Assembly: GCA_947650285.1 (NCBI GenBank)
Contig: CANTFL010000479.1
Location: 1 to 64,000, forward strand
Reading direction: 5' to 3'
Source of the DNA: Hyaloperonospora brassicae
Taxonomy: Eukaryota > Oomycota > Peronosporomycetes > Peronosporales > Peronosporaceae
DNA: 64,000 bases
Positions 46,813 to 59,399 of the stretch are shown piece after piece (the stretch's first letter is position 1; each line of letters starts with the position of its first letter). Position numbers and translations under genes: made by a program. The notes below the pieces were generated by a model. That model did no database searches and was not told the origin of the DNA. It saw only the letters and a program-made list of their open reading frames with translations.

Positions 46813-47055
46813 GGCGGACAGCTGTGGCGGAGCCGCTCGGGCTGAGAGCCTATCGACCAATCAGATCATCGCGCACAATGCGACGCGACAGGCCACGACG
46901 TTGTTTTGCTCCGTGCGATGTGATGGACTCGTCGTACGTGCGGGTGCGTTTCGACCTCTTGATAAGAATATCAACACCGACTTGGGTGGCTCCCGCGGCC
47001 CGCCCAGTCGACGGACCGCTTCAGTCGACGTTCTCCACCAGAAACAGCAGCAACA
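46813..47055. promoter_or_regulatory. Bidirectional promoter, right-arm copy
   Basis: 243 bp between the two start codons, same length as 35597-35839, with scattered substitutions only. Confidence 0.6.
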
Positions 47056-47594
47056 ATGGCGACGAAACGCGGTACGTGGCCCAGTGCAGTCCGTGCCAGC
47101 GCTCTGTTGTTCCTTACCGTCGACACTAACTTAACACACTCACTCATGACCGACGCGGGTCACTTCTTTGACGCTGCGCTGCAGGACGCGGTGGGGCCTC
47201 TGGCAACAAGTTCCGCATGACTTTGGGTCTCCCCGTCGGTGCCGTGATGAACTGCGCGGACAACTCGGGCGCCAAGAACCTGTACATCATTGCGGTGTGC
47301 GGCATCAAGGGCCGTCTGAACCGCCTGCCGGCTGCGGGCGTGGGCGACATGGTGCTCGCGACCGTCAAGAAGGGTAAGCCGGACCTCCGTAAGAAGGTCA
47401 TGCCCGCCGTGGTCATTCGCCAGCGCAAGTCGTGGCGTCGCAAAGACGGCGTGTTCCTCTACTTTGAAGACAACGCCGGTGTCATTGTGAATCCGAAGGG
47501 CGAGATGAAGGGATCGGCCATTACGGGTCCAGTGGGCAAGGAGTGCGCTGACTTGTGGCCGCGTATTGCTGCGAACGCCGGGTCCATTGTCTGA
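47056..47594 (+). CDS. RPL23: Ribosomal protein uL14 (eukaryotic RPL23), right-arm copy
   Basis: Exon 1 47056-47071, intron 47072-47184 (113 bp, gtacgt...gctgcag), exon 2 47185-47594; 141 aa. Same domains and same protein as the left-arm copy. At least one silent change (Phe codon TTC to TTT in LYFEDNA) shows that the two genes are separate sequences and not one region assembled twice. Protein identity against non-coding drift suggests purifying selection on both copies or gene conversion between them (inference). Confidence 0.97.
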
Positions 47595-49568
47595 GCCGAA
47601 GAGGATGCGAAGAAAGATTGCAGGAGTCAGCTGTGTCACGGACACAGCGAGTTGCCGCTTGCGTGGGTGGGAGAAGGGTCCCAATGTGGGATAGCGTCGA
47701 CGCAGTGACACATAAGCAATGACACTGGAACATTGTTGCTCGTCGTGGTTGAGTGTCTTTTTGTCATGTGCGCGGTGACGTCTTCTTTTGCTTCAGCTGT
47801 AGGATGTGTGTGGCATTGCGGCTGGCACAACAGCTGCAGCCAGTTGCATCTCACTCTGGTACCGATCCTAGCAGATACTTTGTCTATCAGGGATGTTGTG
47901 TTCACCATAGCCAACGAAGCGGACAATGGCTCGTTAATGGTCTCGTGCGCTATACGTTACGGCACGAAGTCGTGCGTTTGGGGCTGGGAGTCTGCAAATT
48001 GTAAGTCATGGATCGACTCACCATAGCACTTGCCCGTCATTGTGTGCTGATGCAAGTGGCTTTGTAGTGCACCAGGAAAAGATAGTCATCGTACTGAACC
48101 CCTCTGCAATTATGCTTTGTGTGGGTACGCTGCACGTCACGGGGTTACCTCGTTCCACGATATTGACACAAATGAAATGTCAGTGTATATGTCATCTTGC
48201 ATTTAATTTTCTTCTTGATTAACACGTAAACGAACAATAATTGATTGCATTGCCTAAAAAGAAAAGATAAAGTGGCCATCGCTGATTGCGAAATATAGGT
48301 ATGGCATAATGTTGGAAGCATTCCTTCATCGAATATTCATGCAATGGGGGCTAGCAGATGCTTACAATGTTGTTTGAATTTGACCAAAAGGGGCCGACAG
48401 ATGCCTTACAATTTGAAAATACATTCGAACACAGCAACGATAGACCAAATTATAACTATTAAAAAGCAATACCATATGTAAGATATCTTCTTCTTTTTTC
48501 CGTACATGAATGTCGTTAGGTAAGTCTACTTGCTTCCTTTGCACGTATGTATACGTGGGATTATGCGGCACAATCTTGCACTCTTTTCAGCGTAGATACG
48601 CTTGTGCTTGCTAGCACAAAGTGAAGGATGAAAATGAGGATACGTCGAGCCTGGGTAAGCTTGAACTTGCTGGCACAAAGTAAAGAATTTGTTTGATGAT
48701 GTGTGGACGCGCGCCAGACGCGTTTCGTTCCCCCCGCTGGGGCCCTCGTCAATGGCTTTGTTAAACTAAGAGCGAGATATTTTCTCTATACTGCGCTCAA
48801 CGACCAATAACCTTCCATAACCAAGTGGAATAGACAACAAACCAATTGTCATTTTTTGTGTACCACGACCCAGAAATTAGATGTATGGATCATCTGGCAG
48901 CATCGATCGGTTGTGAAGCCTGAATCTTGTTCTGATAAAGTGTATCGTAGTTTGTCTTCGGCGCCAATAGAGTTTAAAAATGAGTACGTGCAACGGCATC
49001 ACTTGTCATACAATCGTTATCGGGAGCGCATAAATACTTAGTGTGGCAATCGTCACTTGAGTTGAGCGTTTGGTCTGCGGTTTATGTCAAACGAAATGCA
49101 GATCCGAAAGTATACTAAGCTGGCAATTCGACCTTCACGGAGCATAGGCTTTGTCGAGAGAGCACTAGGTATGAACAAAAACATTTTACTAAAAGAGGCG
49201 ACATGGCATCATTAGATCGACTGTAATCTAAATCGTTGGGGCCGTCACTGCAGTTTTCCAAACATAGCTTGAGTGATAATAACATCAATGGGTTTTTGAA
49301 TTTCGAACGTTACAAGACCCCTATAGCACACCGAGACTTCTAACTTTATACGAATGATAATAAACGCGTAGACACTTTTTATATTGTATTAGATGGCACC
49401 TTTCGAGTCAAATCTGAGGATCTAAGGATGCCATTTCTCGTAGCTAAGGGTCTTGCGAGATCTGCGCAGTGGACAATTCATGTAGATCTGTGTGCTCGTC
49501 GCTTGGCGAGTGTTCCTCGATACGTGGTAGGAAATGATATTTGTTGCATACGAACGGGTGATCAGAAC

Positions 49569-49956
49569 TGTAACGGGGCACACCCTTGCGTGACTTAACG
49601 CAAGGGATTTGGGTGCCCCGACGGACGTACACGTGGCGAGCGAGGAAGCGTAGGTAGGGTAAAAGTAGAACCGTTATATTAATAAATTAAGTCTTTAAAC
49701 TACTGTCTCTTCGTTTGACTTAATTCAATTATACTAATATAACTGCATGTATGGTGACGTCTCGTCACCACTCATTGCGCGCGTCTTGCGGCGATTGGTG
49801 GGTTGATATCATCACGATATCAACCAATGAACAGACCCTTTGGTCGACCCTCCAATATCACCACTTTGGTGATATTGTTTAAAGAATATCCATCTTATAT
49901 TCTTTATTGTCACTTTCCTTAAGTGACAATATCATGTAACGGGCTGCCCCGTTACA
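49569..49956 (+). mobile_element. Hairpin-string element, copy in right arm
   Basis: 388 bp, same ends as the other copies, target-site duplication AGAAC (49564-49568 and 49957-49961), which is the complement of GTTCT in the left arm. Stems are intact, for example TTGATATC..GATATCAA and CAATATCACC..GGTGATATTG. Confidence 0.85.
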
Positions 49957-51566
49957 AGAACCTCATCGATGGACCACATAGTTGTTAGCGAAAATTCATA
50001 GATTATGAGACACAAGTTTTATCATAGGTCTCACTTATGGTCTTAATTTCGCGTTGATGATTTGCACGAATATTAGTTTGCATTGTATAAGTCCTTACTG
50101 TGCAAGCCGACCAGGATAATGATGCTTAGGATGATCGCTTACCTCATAAATTGGTAAGGAGATTTGCTTTCCGAAGCTTTTTCCTGCCTCATAAGCAAGT
50201 GTTTGCAAGCTTTTTGCCATTGTTTAGCAGCCACTCACTCATGTTATAAATTGATCTTCCTACATTTTGGCAATAAATTGTGGCGTAAATCCACAAGAGA
50301 ATAAAGGGTGGTGCTTTTATATAAGTCATGCTACAATTAACCGGCTTATACGTCGATATATCAGGGGCACTGGTCACAGATAATATATTAAACAACATAT
50401 CTTTTTTACATAGATAGGAAAACTGCTTCTGTTCAATCGTGTGGGCGTGAGATGGGCAATACGAACACATTAGGGAGTTAATATAATGTTTTGACCTGGT
50501 TATTGTTAGAAATGCGTTTTAAGATCAGTAATGCGCCATTCATTGCCAATATGTACACATCACATTTGTTTGAGACTGGCACGATGTACCATACCAATTC
50601 AGTGTCATCTGGTTTCATTCATAGCCATATTGATAAAGTAAACATAGAGGTGCAAAGACATTACGTCAGTGAAAATATAATACATGCGTGGGTATCAATT
50701 TACGTCACTTTGAACGAAAAAATTGTGGCTATCAGAATCGCTTCTTGGCTAAATGGGAATAAGACACTTCATGCGCCCTGACTTACAAATTGGCAATCAG
50801 ACTTTTTGAGGAGGCAATTGCGCTCAGCTATAAGCGACACAGAATGATTATGAGCTTGAAAAAATAATTTGTTTCGCGAATATTTGAGCAAAGTTTCAAG
50901 ATGGCTGCAATTTATCGTAATGTACACAGCTAATGTATCAATCGGGGCTCACACCACTTAGTTTAGCAATCATCTAGGGCGACAATATAACTAACGTCTA
51001 ATCAGCTGACCACTTCGTGTGGTATTCATCTTCGTCGTATGTGACTATATCTTTGTTCAGCCATCGATTGATGTCACGGATTGCGTCACTTGCCATTGAA
51101 CGCGTCGGCTTCAAATTGATTTGTGCATATACAGTGCATACCTGTGATCAACAATTTTATGTAAAGTAGAACGATAAAATACAAGTTCGGCAACACTTAT
51201 ACAGACCTTGCACCAATATGAACTGCTGCAAACTGCTTGCATATATTGCTATGAAATACAAAGGTGGCTGTTTTCAATACGGTATTTATGTTGTGCTTTA
51301 TAATTTTATTCAGATCGATTTATGGACGGCTGTCTATTGATACAGTAAAGCATTAGATGCTAATTGCAAGCTTTGTTAATACTAAAATCATTACAACGTT
51401 TTCGATAGAAAAAAGGCGTGCGCACGATACTATGGCCGTGTTTGTCTGACTGTTACATTTGGATTCATCGTCCGTATACGTAGATGATGCATCTCAGATC
51501 GTGATGCATTTAAGCATCGATAAAATACATGATGGGCTGCTGTACCGCATATGTAGTCCCAGCGGA

Positions 51567-52130
51567 GCACAACAGCTGCAGCCAGTTGCATCTCACTCTG
51601 GTACCGATCCTAGCAGATACTTTGTCTATCAGGGATGTTGTGTTCACCATAGCCAAAGAAGCAGACAATGGCTCGTTAACGGTCTCGTGCGCTATACGTT
51701 ACGGCACGAAGTCGTGCGTTTGGGGCTGGGAGTCTGCAAATTGTAAGTCATGGATCGACTCACCATAGCACTTGCCCGTCATTGTGTGCTGATGATGCAA
51801 GTGGTTTTGTAGTGCACCAGGAAAAGATAGTCATCGTACTGAACCCCTCTGCAATTATGCTTTGTGTGGGTACGCTGCACGTCACGGGGTTACCTCGTTC
51901 CACGATATTGACACAAATGAAATGTCAGTGTATATGTCATCTTGCATTTAATTTTCTTCTTGATTAACACGTAAACGAACAATAATTGATCGCATTGCCT
52001 GAAAAGAAAAGATAAAGTGGCCATCACTGATTGCAAGATAGCGGTGATTTTATATAGTGTTAAAGCATCCCTACATCATATATGCATGCGTAATAGTAGC
52101 TGGCAGGTATCTACAGTTTATAATTGCATT
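51567..52130 (+). repeat. Third, partial copy of arm sequence in direct orientation
   Basis: From gcacaacagctgcagcc (51567) it matches 47825 onward, the non-coding DNA about 230 bp downstream of uL14, with an offset of 3742. Identity is high (a handful of substitutions) to about 52020 and then falls clearly. Similarity seems to resume in a diverged form after the hAT element (about 55285-55320, tctacttgtttcctctgcacg against 48525-48545). Confidence 0.85.
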
Positions 52131-52138
52131 CAAACAAA

Positions 52139-55100
52139 GAGAATTGCTATTTCCACCTCACTTTTGGTTATAGCCACCACACTTTTACTAAGCTCCACCA
52201 CACTTTTAGGGCCCTGATGGCTGGACCACACCCTTTTAATAAATGGATCACACACCCAGCGTAACCCCCCTATCTGACCAATCAGAAGCAACGGACGCGT
52301 AATGCGGTGTAATTTCTATTTAACACAATATGTGGAAACAAATGGGATGCTAAAGGCAGGGCTCCTACCCGGTTTTTTTGGGGGGGTTGAGGGCACCCCC
52401 CGGACCCCACCCACCAAAATATACCCACAACCCCGGGCCCCATGGGGGTTTCGGAGTGCATATGCAATACGTGCTCTGTCTTCCTTGTGTAACTTTCCAA
52501 TAGTAATGTAACGCACATCATTTAAATCGATTGTGCAAGTGTCACTAGTGTTACTGTCGCCTCGTGACGAAGCAACGCGCTGGTAAATAAAAAAATACAC
52601 TGGCTCAAAACGACAAAACCCTCTCTCTGCCCACATTTTGCTCTCTTTGCATCCACCTGTTGCCATTCATCCTGTCTAAAACCAGTGGCGACGTGTTCAA
52701 CGATACCCTCGCGCCTCCCACCACCCAAAGTACCAACGTAGCTGGGTATGGGCTCATTTTGAAGCTGATGCCGACGCCAATAAAGCCTTTTGCCAAGTCG
52801 TCACAAACCGGAGGACGGACCGTGCATGCGGTCGCTCCCTTGACCTTGACAAGTCCGGCAGCACCAAGAACCTGAACGAGCACCTAACAAAGGTCCACAA
52901 TCTCAGCGATACGAAGAAGAAGGACGAGAACAATGCATCTATTTAGAAGTATTTACACAAGGGAACTCTCGAGAAGGTGAGTTTGTGAAACACATGTAAC
53001 CCGCATTCGCAAAATACTGAATCAGTCCATGCTGTAAAATGTGTTGACCGGACAGGAAGTCAAAATTCACACCGGGCACTACATTGCTGACGCCAACCTG
53101 CCGTTCGCCATCATCGAACGAAACTCTTTTATCAATCTTTTAGGCGCCTGTAACGAGAATATACCCCAGATGATGGTCAAGGCCGACGCCATCCAGAACC
53201 ATCTTTTCCCAATGTATGCTTAGCGTCGCGAATTCATCAAGATCAGTCTTTCCAAGGTCGAATGGATCGCTTTTACTTCCGATGCTTGGACTTCACCCAA
53301 CGTGAAATCCTTGATGGCGCTCACTGCTCATTGGATTGACACCGATTGGAAAATGCAAGAACTATTGCTGGGGGTTCCTGCTGTGATGGGTAAGTGAATT
53401 TTCCTAATTGCATGGGTACTGTGGGATTTGACAACCAGATGTTCGTCTTACCTTTAACAATTATGTTTTGCAGGTAAGCATTCTGCTCGTAATTTTGCAG
53501 AATTGCATTACAACGTTCTGTCCGACTATGGCATCGCTGGATCCCTCTCTGTCATTTCTGCCGACAATACCAGCACAAACTTCGCTATGGCTCGATCTCT
53601 TTCCCGCTTGGAGCATGTGGAGTTCAACCATAAGGAAAAGCTGTTTGGTTGTATGGCTCAGTGGATCCATGTGGCTGCAATGAATAGAATCGCGGTCCTT
53701 GGAGGGAACGAATACATCAACAACGAAGAGGAGGACCCCGCCGCCACATGTGTCATGTCGGTGCACAACATCACCACTCAACCTGATGGTTTCGATGTCA
53801 ACTTGGCTACGGTCCTAAAGCGTGTACACGGCATGTCAGTCTATGTACGATCTTCGATCAACGTCTACAATGTTTTGACCAAGCTGTGGAGTACCATCAA
53901 CAAGTTTCTACTGTGAACCGCCTGATTCTCGATGTAAAAACGCGGTGGAATTCGACTTACCAGCTGTGCCCGCGCTCTATCACATACGGTATGTACTTGT
54001 GAATTGCTTCTTTGACTCATTGGTAAAAATGTTTTTTCTTTTCAGTTCGACATCCCGACCGTGACTGGAGTCTGCCTCAGCGATATCGATTATCAGAAAT
54101 TTGCCCTTTCAAAAGAGGAATGGGTAAAGCTTGGTCAGCACATGAAGTTTCTTCAAATCCTGGACACGGCCACGGAAGGCTTGCGATTTCACGTTTCCCG
54201 CGCTTTAGAAAGCTCTCCCAATCTTTTTGCCCTCATTTTGCAAGTGCAAAAGGTGCGAAGCTTTGTTTTTTATAGTAGAGAATCCGAGATATCAATATTC
54301 ATAATCAAGCATATTTAAATCTTGCAGGTTGAACAGACCTACGACTCGGAGCAGCTTCTAACGCCAGCTAGAGACATTATTTAAAAGCATGAAAGTATCT
54401 CAAGGCGGATCTCAAGAAAACTGTTTACTTGCACGCCGTCGTTCTCGATCCCCGCATCAAGATTTTTTTCTTCAGCAAGCATGCAGGACATTTTGCTCAG
54501 TATGGCATCCATACTCGCATGAATTGTGAGAGCTTTGATATTGCTGCAAGCCGCTACAGCACTCGTGCAGCCGTTACCATGGCCAATGAAGAAGCAGGTG
54601 AAGATGTCGACGATTTTAAAGATTTCATTTATGCAAAGCGGAAGAAGATCACCAACATGGACGAGAAAATTGTGAAATATTTGGACGAGGACCTGGCCGA
54701 TAGGGATGTGGATCCTTTGGGATGTTGCACCGTCGACAGGTAGATTCTCCTAGTTTGGGCAAGATGGCGAGGGCCCTTCTGGCATTTTCTGCTGTTAGTG
54801 TTCCTTCCGAACGTGCTTTTTTGATGGGTGGTTTGATTTGCAGGGATGAAAGGGAATCTTTGAACGAGGAAACCATTGAGATGCTGATGTGTATGCAGGA
54901 CTGGTACAAGAATTTGCCGAGGGATGTTATGTGGAGAGGGTATGAGATCTGTTGGAAATGCTATGCAATATATACCGATATGTACTTACACATACATATG
55001 TAACCCTCCCAGGAACCCCTTGGAGGGTTGACGTACCCCCCCCCCCCCAACCCCCCCCCACCCCGCGGGGGGTAACCCCTGAGTGGTTTCGGGCCGGGTA

Positions 55101-55215
55101 GGAGCCCTAGCTAGAGGGTGTGGTCCAGCTACCAGGGCCCTTTAAGTATGGTGGAGCTTGCTAAAAGTGTGGTGTGGTGGAGCTTGCTAAAAGTGTAATG
55201 GAAATAGCAATTCCC
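52139..55215 (+). mobile_element. hAT-type DNA transposon, degraded
   Basis: 3077 bp with terminal inverted repeats G(A/G)GAATTGCTATTTCCA and an 8-bp flanking duplication with one mismatch (CAAACAAA 52131-52138, TAAACAAA 55216-55223), the size expected for hAT. Subterminal arrays repeat ccaccacacttttag-type words at both ends (52160-52210; 55143-55197). The first and last few hundred bases carry dense G or C runs. It interrupts the third copy of the palindrome-arm sequence. Confidence 0.85.
52680..54985 (+). pseudogene. hAT transposase with introns, broken
   Basis: BED-like finger at about 52765-52895 (KAFCQVVTNRRTDRAC ... STKNLNEHLTKVHN; the second Cys of C-x2-C is Val). Middle part 53041-53389 (DANLPFAIIERNSFINLL ... 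AFTSDAWTSPNVKSLMAL) joins 53474-53915 (HSARNFAELHYNVLSDYGI, SVISADNTSTNFAMARSL) across an 84-bp intron (gtaagt...ttgcag), with further introns near 53990-54046 and 54255-54327. The C-terminal hAT dimerisation region lies at 54722-54935 (SLGKMARALLAFSAVSVPSE, RAFLMGGLICRDERESLN). Known family: cut-and-paste transposases dimerising through this region. In-frame stops (for example TAG at 53221) and frame changes show it is inactive. Confidence 0.82.
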
Positions 55216-55441
55216 TAAACAAATAAGCAAGATAGCTTTACCATATTGACCACAGTATTTTTGCAACAGTTTGACGTCTATATGTATATCTACTTGTTTC
55301 CTCTGCACGTACGTGTATTATAAGATACGCAGCACCTGTCTACACCTGTCAGTTTAGGTAAGCTCATACATATTACTTGAAGTGAGTTGCTTCGTGACTG
55401 TCGCGAATTTAGCCTTTAGTGCAAGGCGTGCAAAGGAGAAT

Positions 55442-55894
55442 TGTAGCGGAACCGAACAGCTCCTTAAGTCAGAGGAATACCTAACGCTCAACGAGCAACT
55501 TTGGTTTCGAGAACCCGACTCAGCGAGTCAACAAACTCAGAGAGCTTACAGTCCCTGTTATAGGGTACCAAACGATTCAAGTGGGATCACGGCACAGAGT
55601 GCTCAAGAGTAGCTACCTTTATAGGCGTTGCTATCTCTTTCCGATCAAAGACGCCTCGTAAGGCACGTGTCTTAAGTGACCAAAATTGGAACTGGGCTTA
55701 TTGTCTGTTTATCTAAAAGAACGCCTCAGAACAACGTACTTAATCTGGTCACTATTATTATACTTAAACCTCCTAAAGTCTCTTAGTTCGGTGGCTGACA
55801 CACGTCAGCCCCGGACAATTGATATGTTGTTCGAATATCATTTTTAATGGGACCCCGTCCTTTGTGTACCACACATGTTATGTAACCCGTTACA
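55442..55894 (-). repeat. Isolated LTR of the left-edge Gypsy family
   Basis: On the minus strand it starts TGTAACGGGTTACATAAC (55894) and ends CCGCTACA (55442), matching 2393-2960 in its ends, the taagtcagaggaa and ctcaacgagcaactttggtt words and the accgc..cgtgtacc region, but about 115 bp shorter. No target-site duplication was found. It is a solo LTR or a rearranged remnant. Confidence 0.7.
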
Positions 55895-58800
55895 CACCGG
55901 TCGTGCAGCACTGTTACATGAAAGGTAAAGTCAACTTATTTAGCAGTGTGTAATTTGACTAATTTGGCGCTACTCAACGCGTTTACTTACTTGTTATCTA
56001 TCATCTCATGAACGCATAGCGGTCTTACTTGTGTCAATCCAGTTGTTCATAAGCCCTCGATCATGCCTCAACTTTATCATGCAGATTTCTGTGCAATTGA
56101 AGGTCCTGCTTGGGTGTGTTGACCCTAGCACCGGCAATCGTGTTTGTGCCGTGATCCCTCATGATTATGTAGCATCCACTGGTTTAATGGAAACCTGCTT
56201 GCAATATTCACACCTCGAGCTCATCTTACATATAAGCTGTAGACAAGAAAATTCAGTATACGCGTAAGAGCTAAATCCATTTGAGTGACATTAATTGGTC
56301 TGCGACTGAACGTGAAAGCTGACCGTTCAACGGAGGTGACGCGTCCTTGAAAGCGCCAATACGACGGAGTTTGATGCTCGGTATGTGTCGGTGAGATCTC
56401 TATGCAACGACACAATATATGCATGTACTTCGCAACCTCACAAAGACTGTGCGTGTAGAATTATGCAAGTAATCTAAAATCAACACGTCAAAAAGTATAA
56501 GTATATCTGATCTAAATAAATTCCTGAAAAGCTGTTATTCTAGTACAATAATATTTTACCTACAATCTCAAAGTGTAGCTTCTCGGTCATTTGTCATCGC
56601 GCGCGTCTGGCAGCAAATATTGCAAGTTCATTAACATAATGACATAAATGAAGTTGAAGTGGAGCTGACTTGGCAATTACCGCCAAAGGTAATACTCCTT
56701 CGATATTGGCCCGTTGAGGTAAGGACTACATCATAGATTCATGATGAGTTATTCACAAACACCCACAAAAACCAAAAATGACATCATACGGGTCTCTTAT
56801 CGTAAAAAATAGTTTTCATCTTTATTGTGCTTTACTGTACTCCAGTAAAGTAAAAGCTTCTAACACCATATTGGCTGAAGCTCTACTAAATTATTGATTG
56901 CTTCATAAGTTTGACAAGCACACCAAATTATGAGTTCAATAGGCCTTTATTCTTTGTCCCCCAATTCTCGTCAAGCCAACCAACGGATTTCTGTATTAAT
57001 ATGCGTAAGTAATGGCACACAGAATGTCGTCCACATAGAGTATCCCGTAGCAAATTCTTTTGAAAGGGATGCACCATATTAATCGCCCAATTATGTGGCA
57101 CGAGCATTAATTTGGCATCATGTTTGCGTCGAGCAACTGTAAAAATTTCATTTAATGTTTCCTATTGCAAATGGGATTTACTAGGAGCCCGAAGAAGTTG
57201 ACTCAATTAATGACGCTATCTTATGTCCATCTAATGGTGTGCCATCTATCTTGACCACTGTTATTCAATTTCTAACAAATTCGGTATTTTATTCTTATTG
57301 TTAACGACAAGCTTCCATATCACACTGGATAGCGAATATTATATTCTGCTGTCTCAATAAAATTGTATTTTTGATAGAAGTAGCTTGTACATAGCTTTCA
57401 TGACAAAATTACTGTTCTTTATTGTCAGAAGGGTTCTACTCGACCTCTTCTAAACATTTTGTGCTTAAGATGTATTTATGTGGGTGGCATTATGTTACCA
57501 AGATGTATCTTTACGTCCTATAGCATACACACCGCAACGAACATCCAACGGGTGGTCAAGCATACCACAGTAATAAAGGTGTATCTATAGCCAATGCCTA
57601 ATTGCTTGCCGTCGACCCTCTCAACAATTGGCGCCCTGACTATCACCTCATATACAATGTGATCTGTCTTCATATTCAGATTACACACTGTTATTACTTT
57701 TTTTGTCCACTTTTACTGTCTCAACATAATCTATGAACACCATCACTTTTGTGGCACTCAAGGCATACCATCATCCATAGCCTCGTGTACAATCGCAATT
57801 CGTACAGAAGTATAGCTATATATAAAATTTAATATTTTTAATATTATTATTCTTAATAATATTATTATTCGAATATCCTTTTCACGCAATAAGCGCTGTA
57901 CAAAATGATTACGTCGACCTGCTACAATATGGGGATGCTTTTGAGTATTCAATAATATTGAATCGCATCCCAGTGTCTGATTACGTATTTTTCTACAATT
58001 TGAGTATACTGCCTCGAGCTTCTCCACGTTTATTTTCAGCACGCTTCTTCTCGTGTCTTTGAAGACTATAACATCTCTTGGTCGTCTATAATAAATCATT
58101 TGAATTCGAAAGTCTGCCAAAACTTGCCAGATTACGTCAAATTAGATCATAGCCTCAAGATCTTCACATAGGTCAGCAAGTAGCTCATTGTTTTATATAG
58201 CGTCGTTTGCATCTACACTGTCAGTTACTGTGATAAGGCTATTGTTGGACCGATGAAAATTGGCTTCTCAATAATAACATTAATGTTGACCACTACTCTA
58301 TTATTTAGCATTTGTAGAGCCATCCTTAATCGCATCTGTAGTATTATTTATAGCAATGTGCATTATCTATGCAGCTTCGAGCATCAAAGCTTGTTTAGCA
58401 CCTAAGAAATTACCAAAGGAACATTACGAGAAACTGAAGCAACGAAAGGTTATGCAGTATATTTTATCACACATGTATTCGCCACTATGTAACTTCTAAT
58501 CTAAAGTCTACCTCTCGGGTGCATGCTTTCTTTTTTAGGCTAATGCTTCACTTAGAACGATGTTGTAATTGTAAATGCATCGTTCTTTCTTTTCTTGTCA
58601 TAAAGACTGTTTTGATGCCTGCTGTGTCATCTTGTCAATCGACATGATGATCTGAATGAGATTAAGGAAAATATGTACAGTAATCATCTAGGCGCGAAAT
58701 AATCCAAACTGCTCAGACTTGGTGTCTTACTCACATACTTAATGGTTTCGTCGTCTTTTTTGTCGTCCGTAGTAAGGTCATTAATGTCGATCGATCGATC

Positions 58801-59399
58801 AACTCATCAAATGATTGCAATTATCTCTTGACCTTAGATACGTACGTCGATTCACGTGGATTACTATACTAAACAAATGTTATTAATACATCCGAAACAA
58901 ATGCTTTTAGTTTTGTGAGATATTAAATACATGGCCTCTCACATTAGCTTTGCGGTAAATTATATAGACCTCGATCTTACTTTCATGCATGTTTATCCTG
59001 TTTGGTATTGGAATATGAAAGCAATAGAGATAAACTAACGTATGGCCATCTGTAATTTATGGTGTACAGTCAATTATTGTCTCGTAAAGTGCACATTCTA
59101 CGCCTTTGTAGTGTACAATATCCAAAAAATGCGCCCATTAAAACCTTAAGTATTATAATTTATTTTCTATCCTATATGTCATATCTAGTATACTATGTCA
59201 TTTTGCGCTTTGTCCGACATTTTTGGTGTGTGGTAAAGCGACTATGGAAATTCGCTATAGAGGAACTGATCGCATTCCCGTTATTTCCGAGCCAGTTAAC
59301 GGTTGGCTGCCCGGTCATACAGCTGGTCAGATCGCGTCCATTGGACAGTCAGACTAAATGGATATCAGATCGGGCAAGTTGGGACCTGCGATTTTGGAT
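55895..59399. other. 3.5 kb AT-rich intergenic DNA, no gene recognised
   Basis: A minus-strand frame at 57758-58120 (RIQMIYYRRPRDVIVFKDTR, KINVEKLEAVYSNCRKIRNQ) is protein-like but lacks an ATG and a family. 57830-57875 is a long A/T palindrome of aataatatt units. The rest shows no structure I can name. Confidence 0.45.

Larger units (their letters stand above)
45323..51570 (-). repeat. Right arm of the gene-bearing inverted repeat
   Basis: Reverse complement of 31085-37350. The arm boundary at 45323 is sharp (tcattttaaaat | acaactcggtttcttg). The outer end at 51570 (agcggagcac) passes directly into a third, direct-orientation partial copy. Contents mirror the left arm: WBP4-like gene 45401-46812, uL14 47056-47594, non-coding 47595-49568, hairpin element 49569-49956, AT-rich DNA to 51570. 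Substitutions relative to the left arm occur every 50-100 bases or so in non-coding parts. Confidence 0.95.

Noticed and set aside
31085..51570. Palindrome as a simple sequencing fold-back artefact
   Set aside because: Arms carry scattered substitutions, different microsatellite lengths and a long unique spacer, which fold-back reads would not give. A haplotype mis-join is less likely but not excluded.
57758..58120. Protein-like minus-strand frame of about 120 codons
   Set aside because: No ATG and no recognisable family. It is noted in the intergenic entry but not called as a gene.
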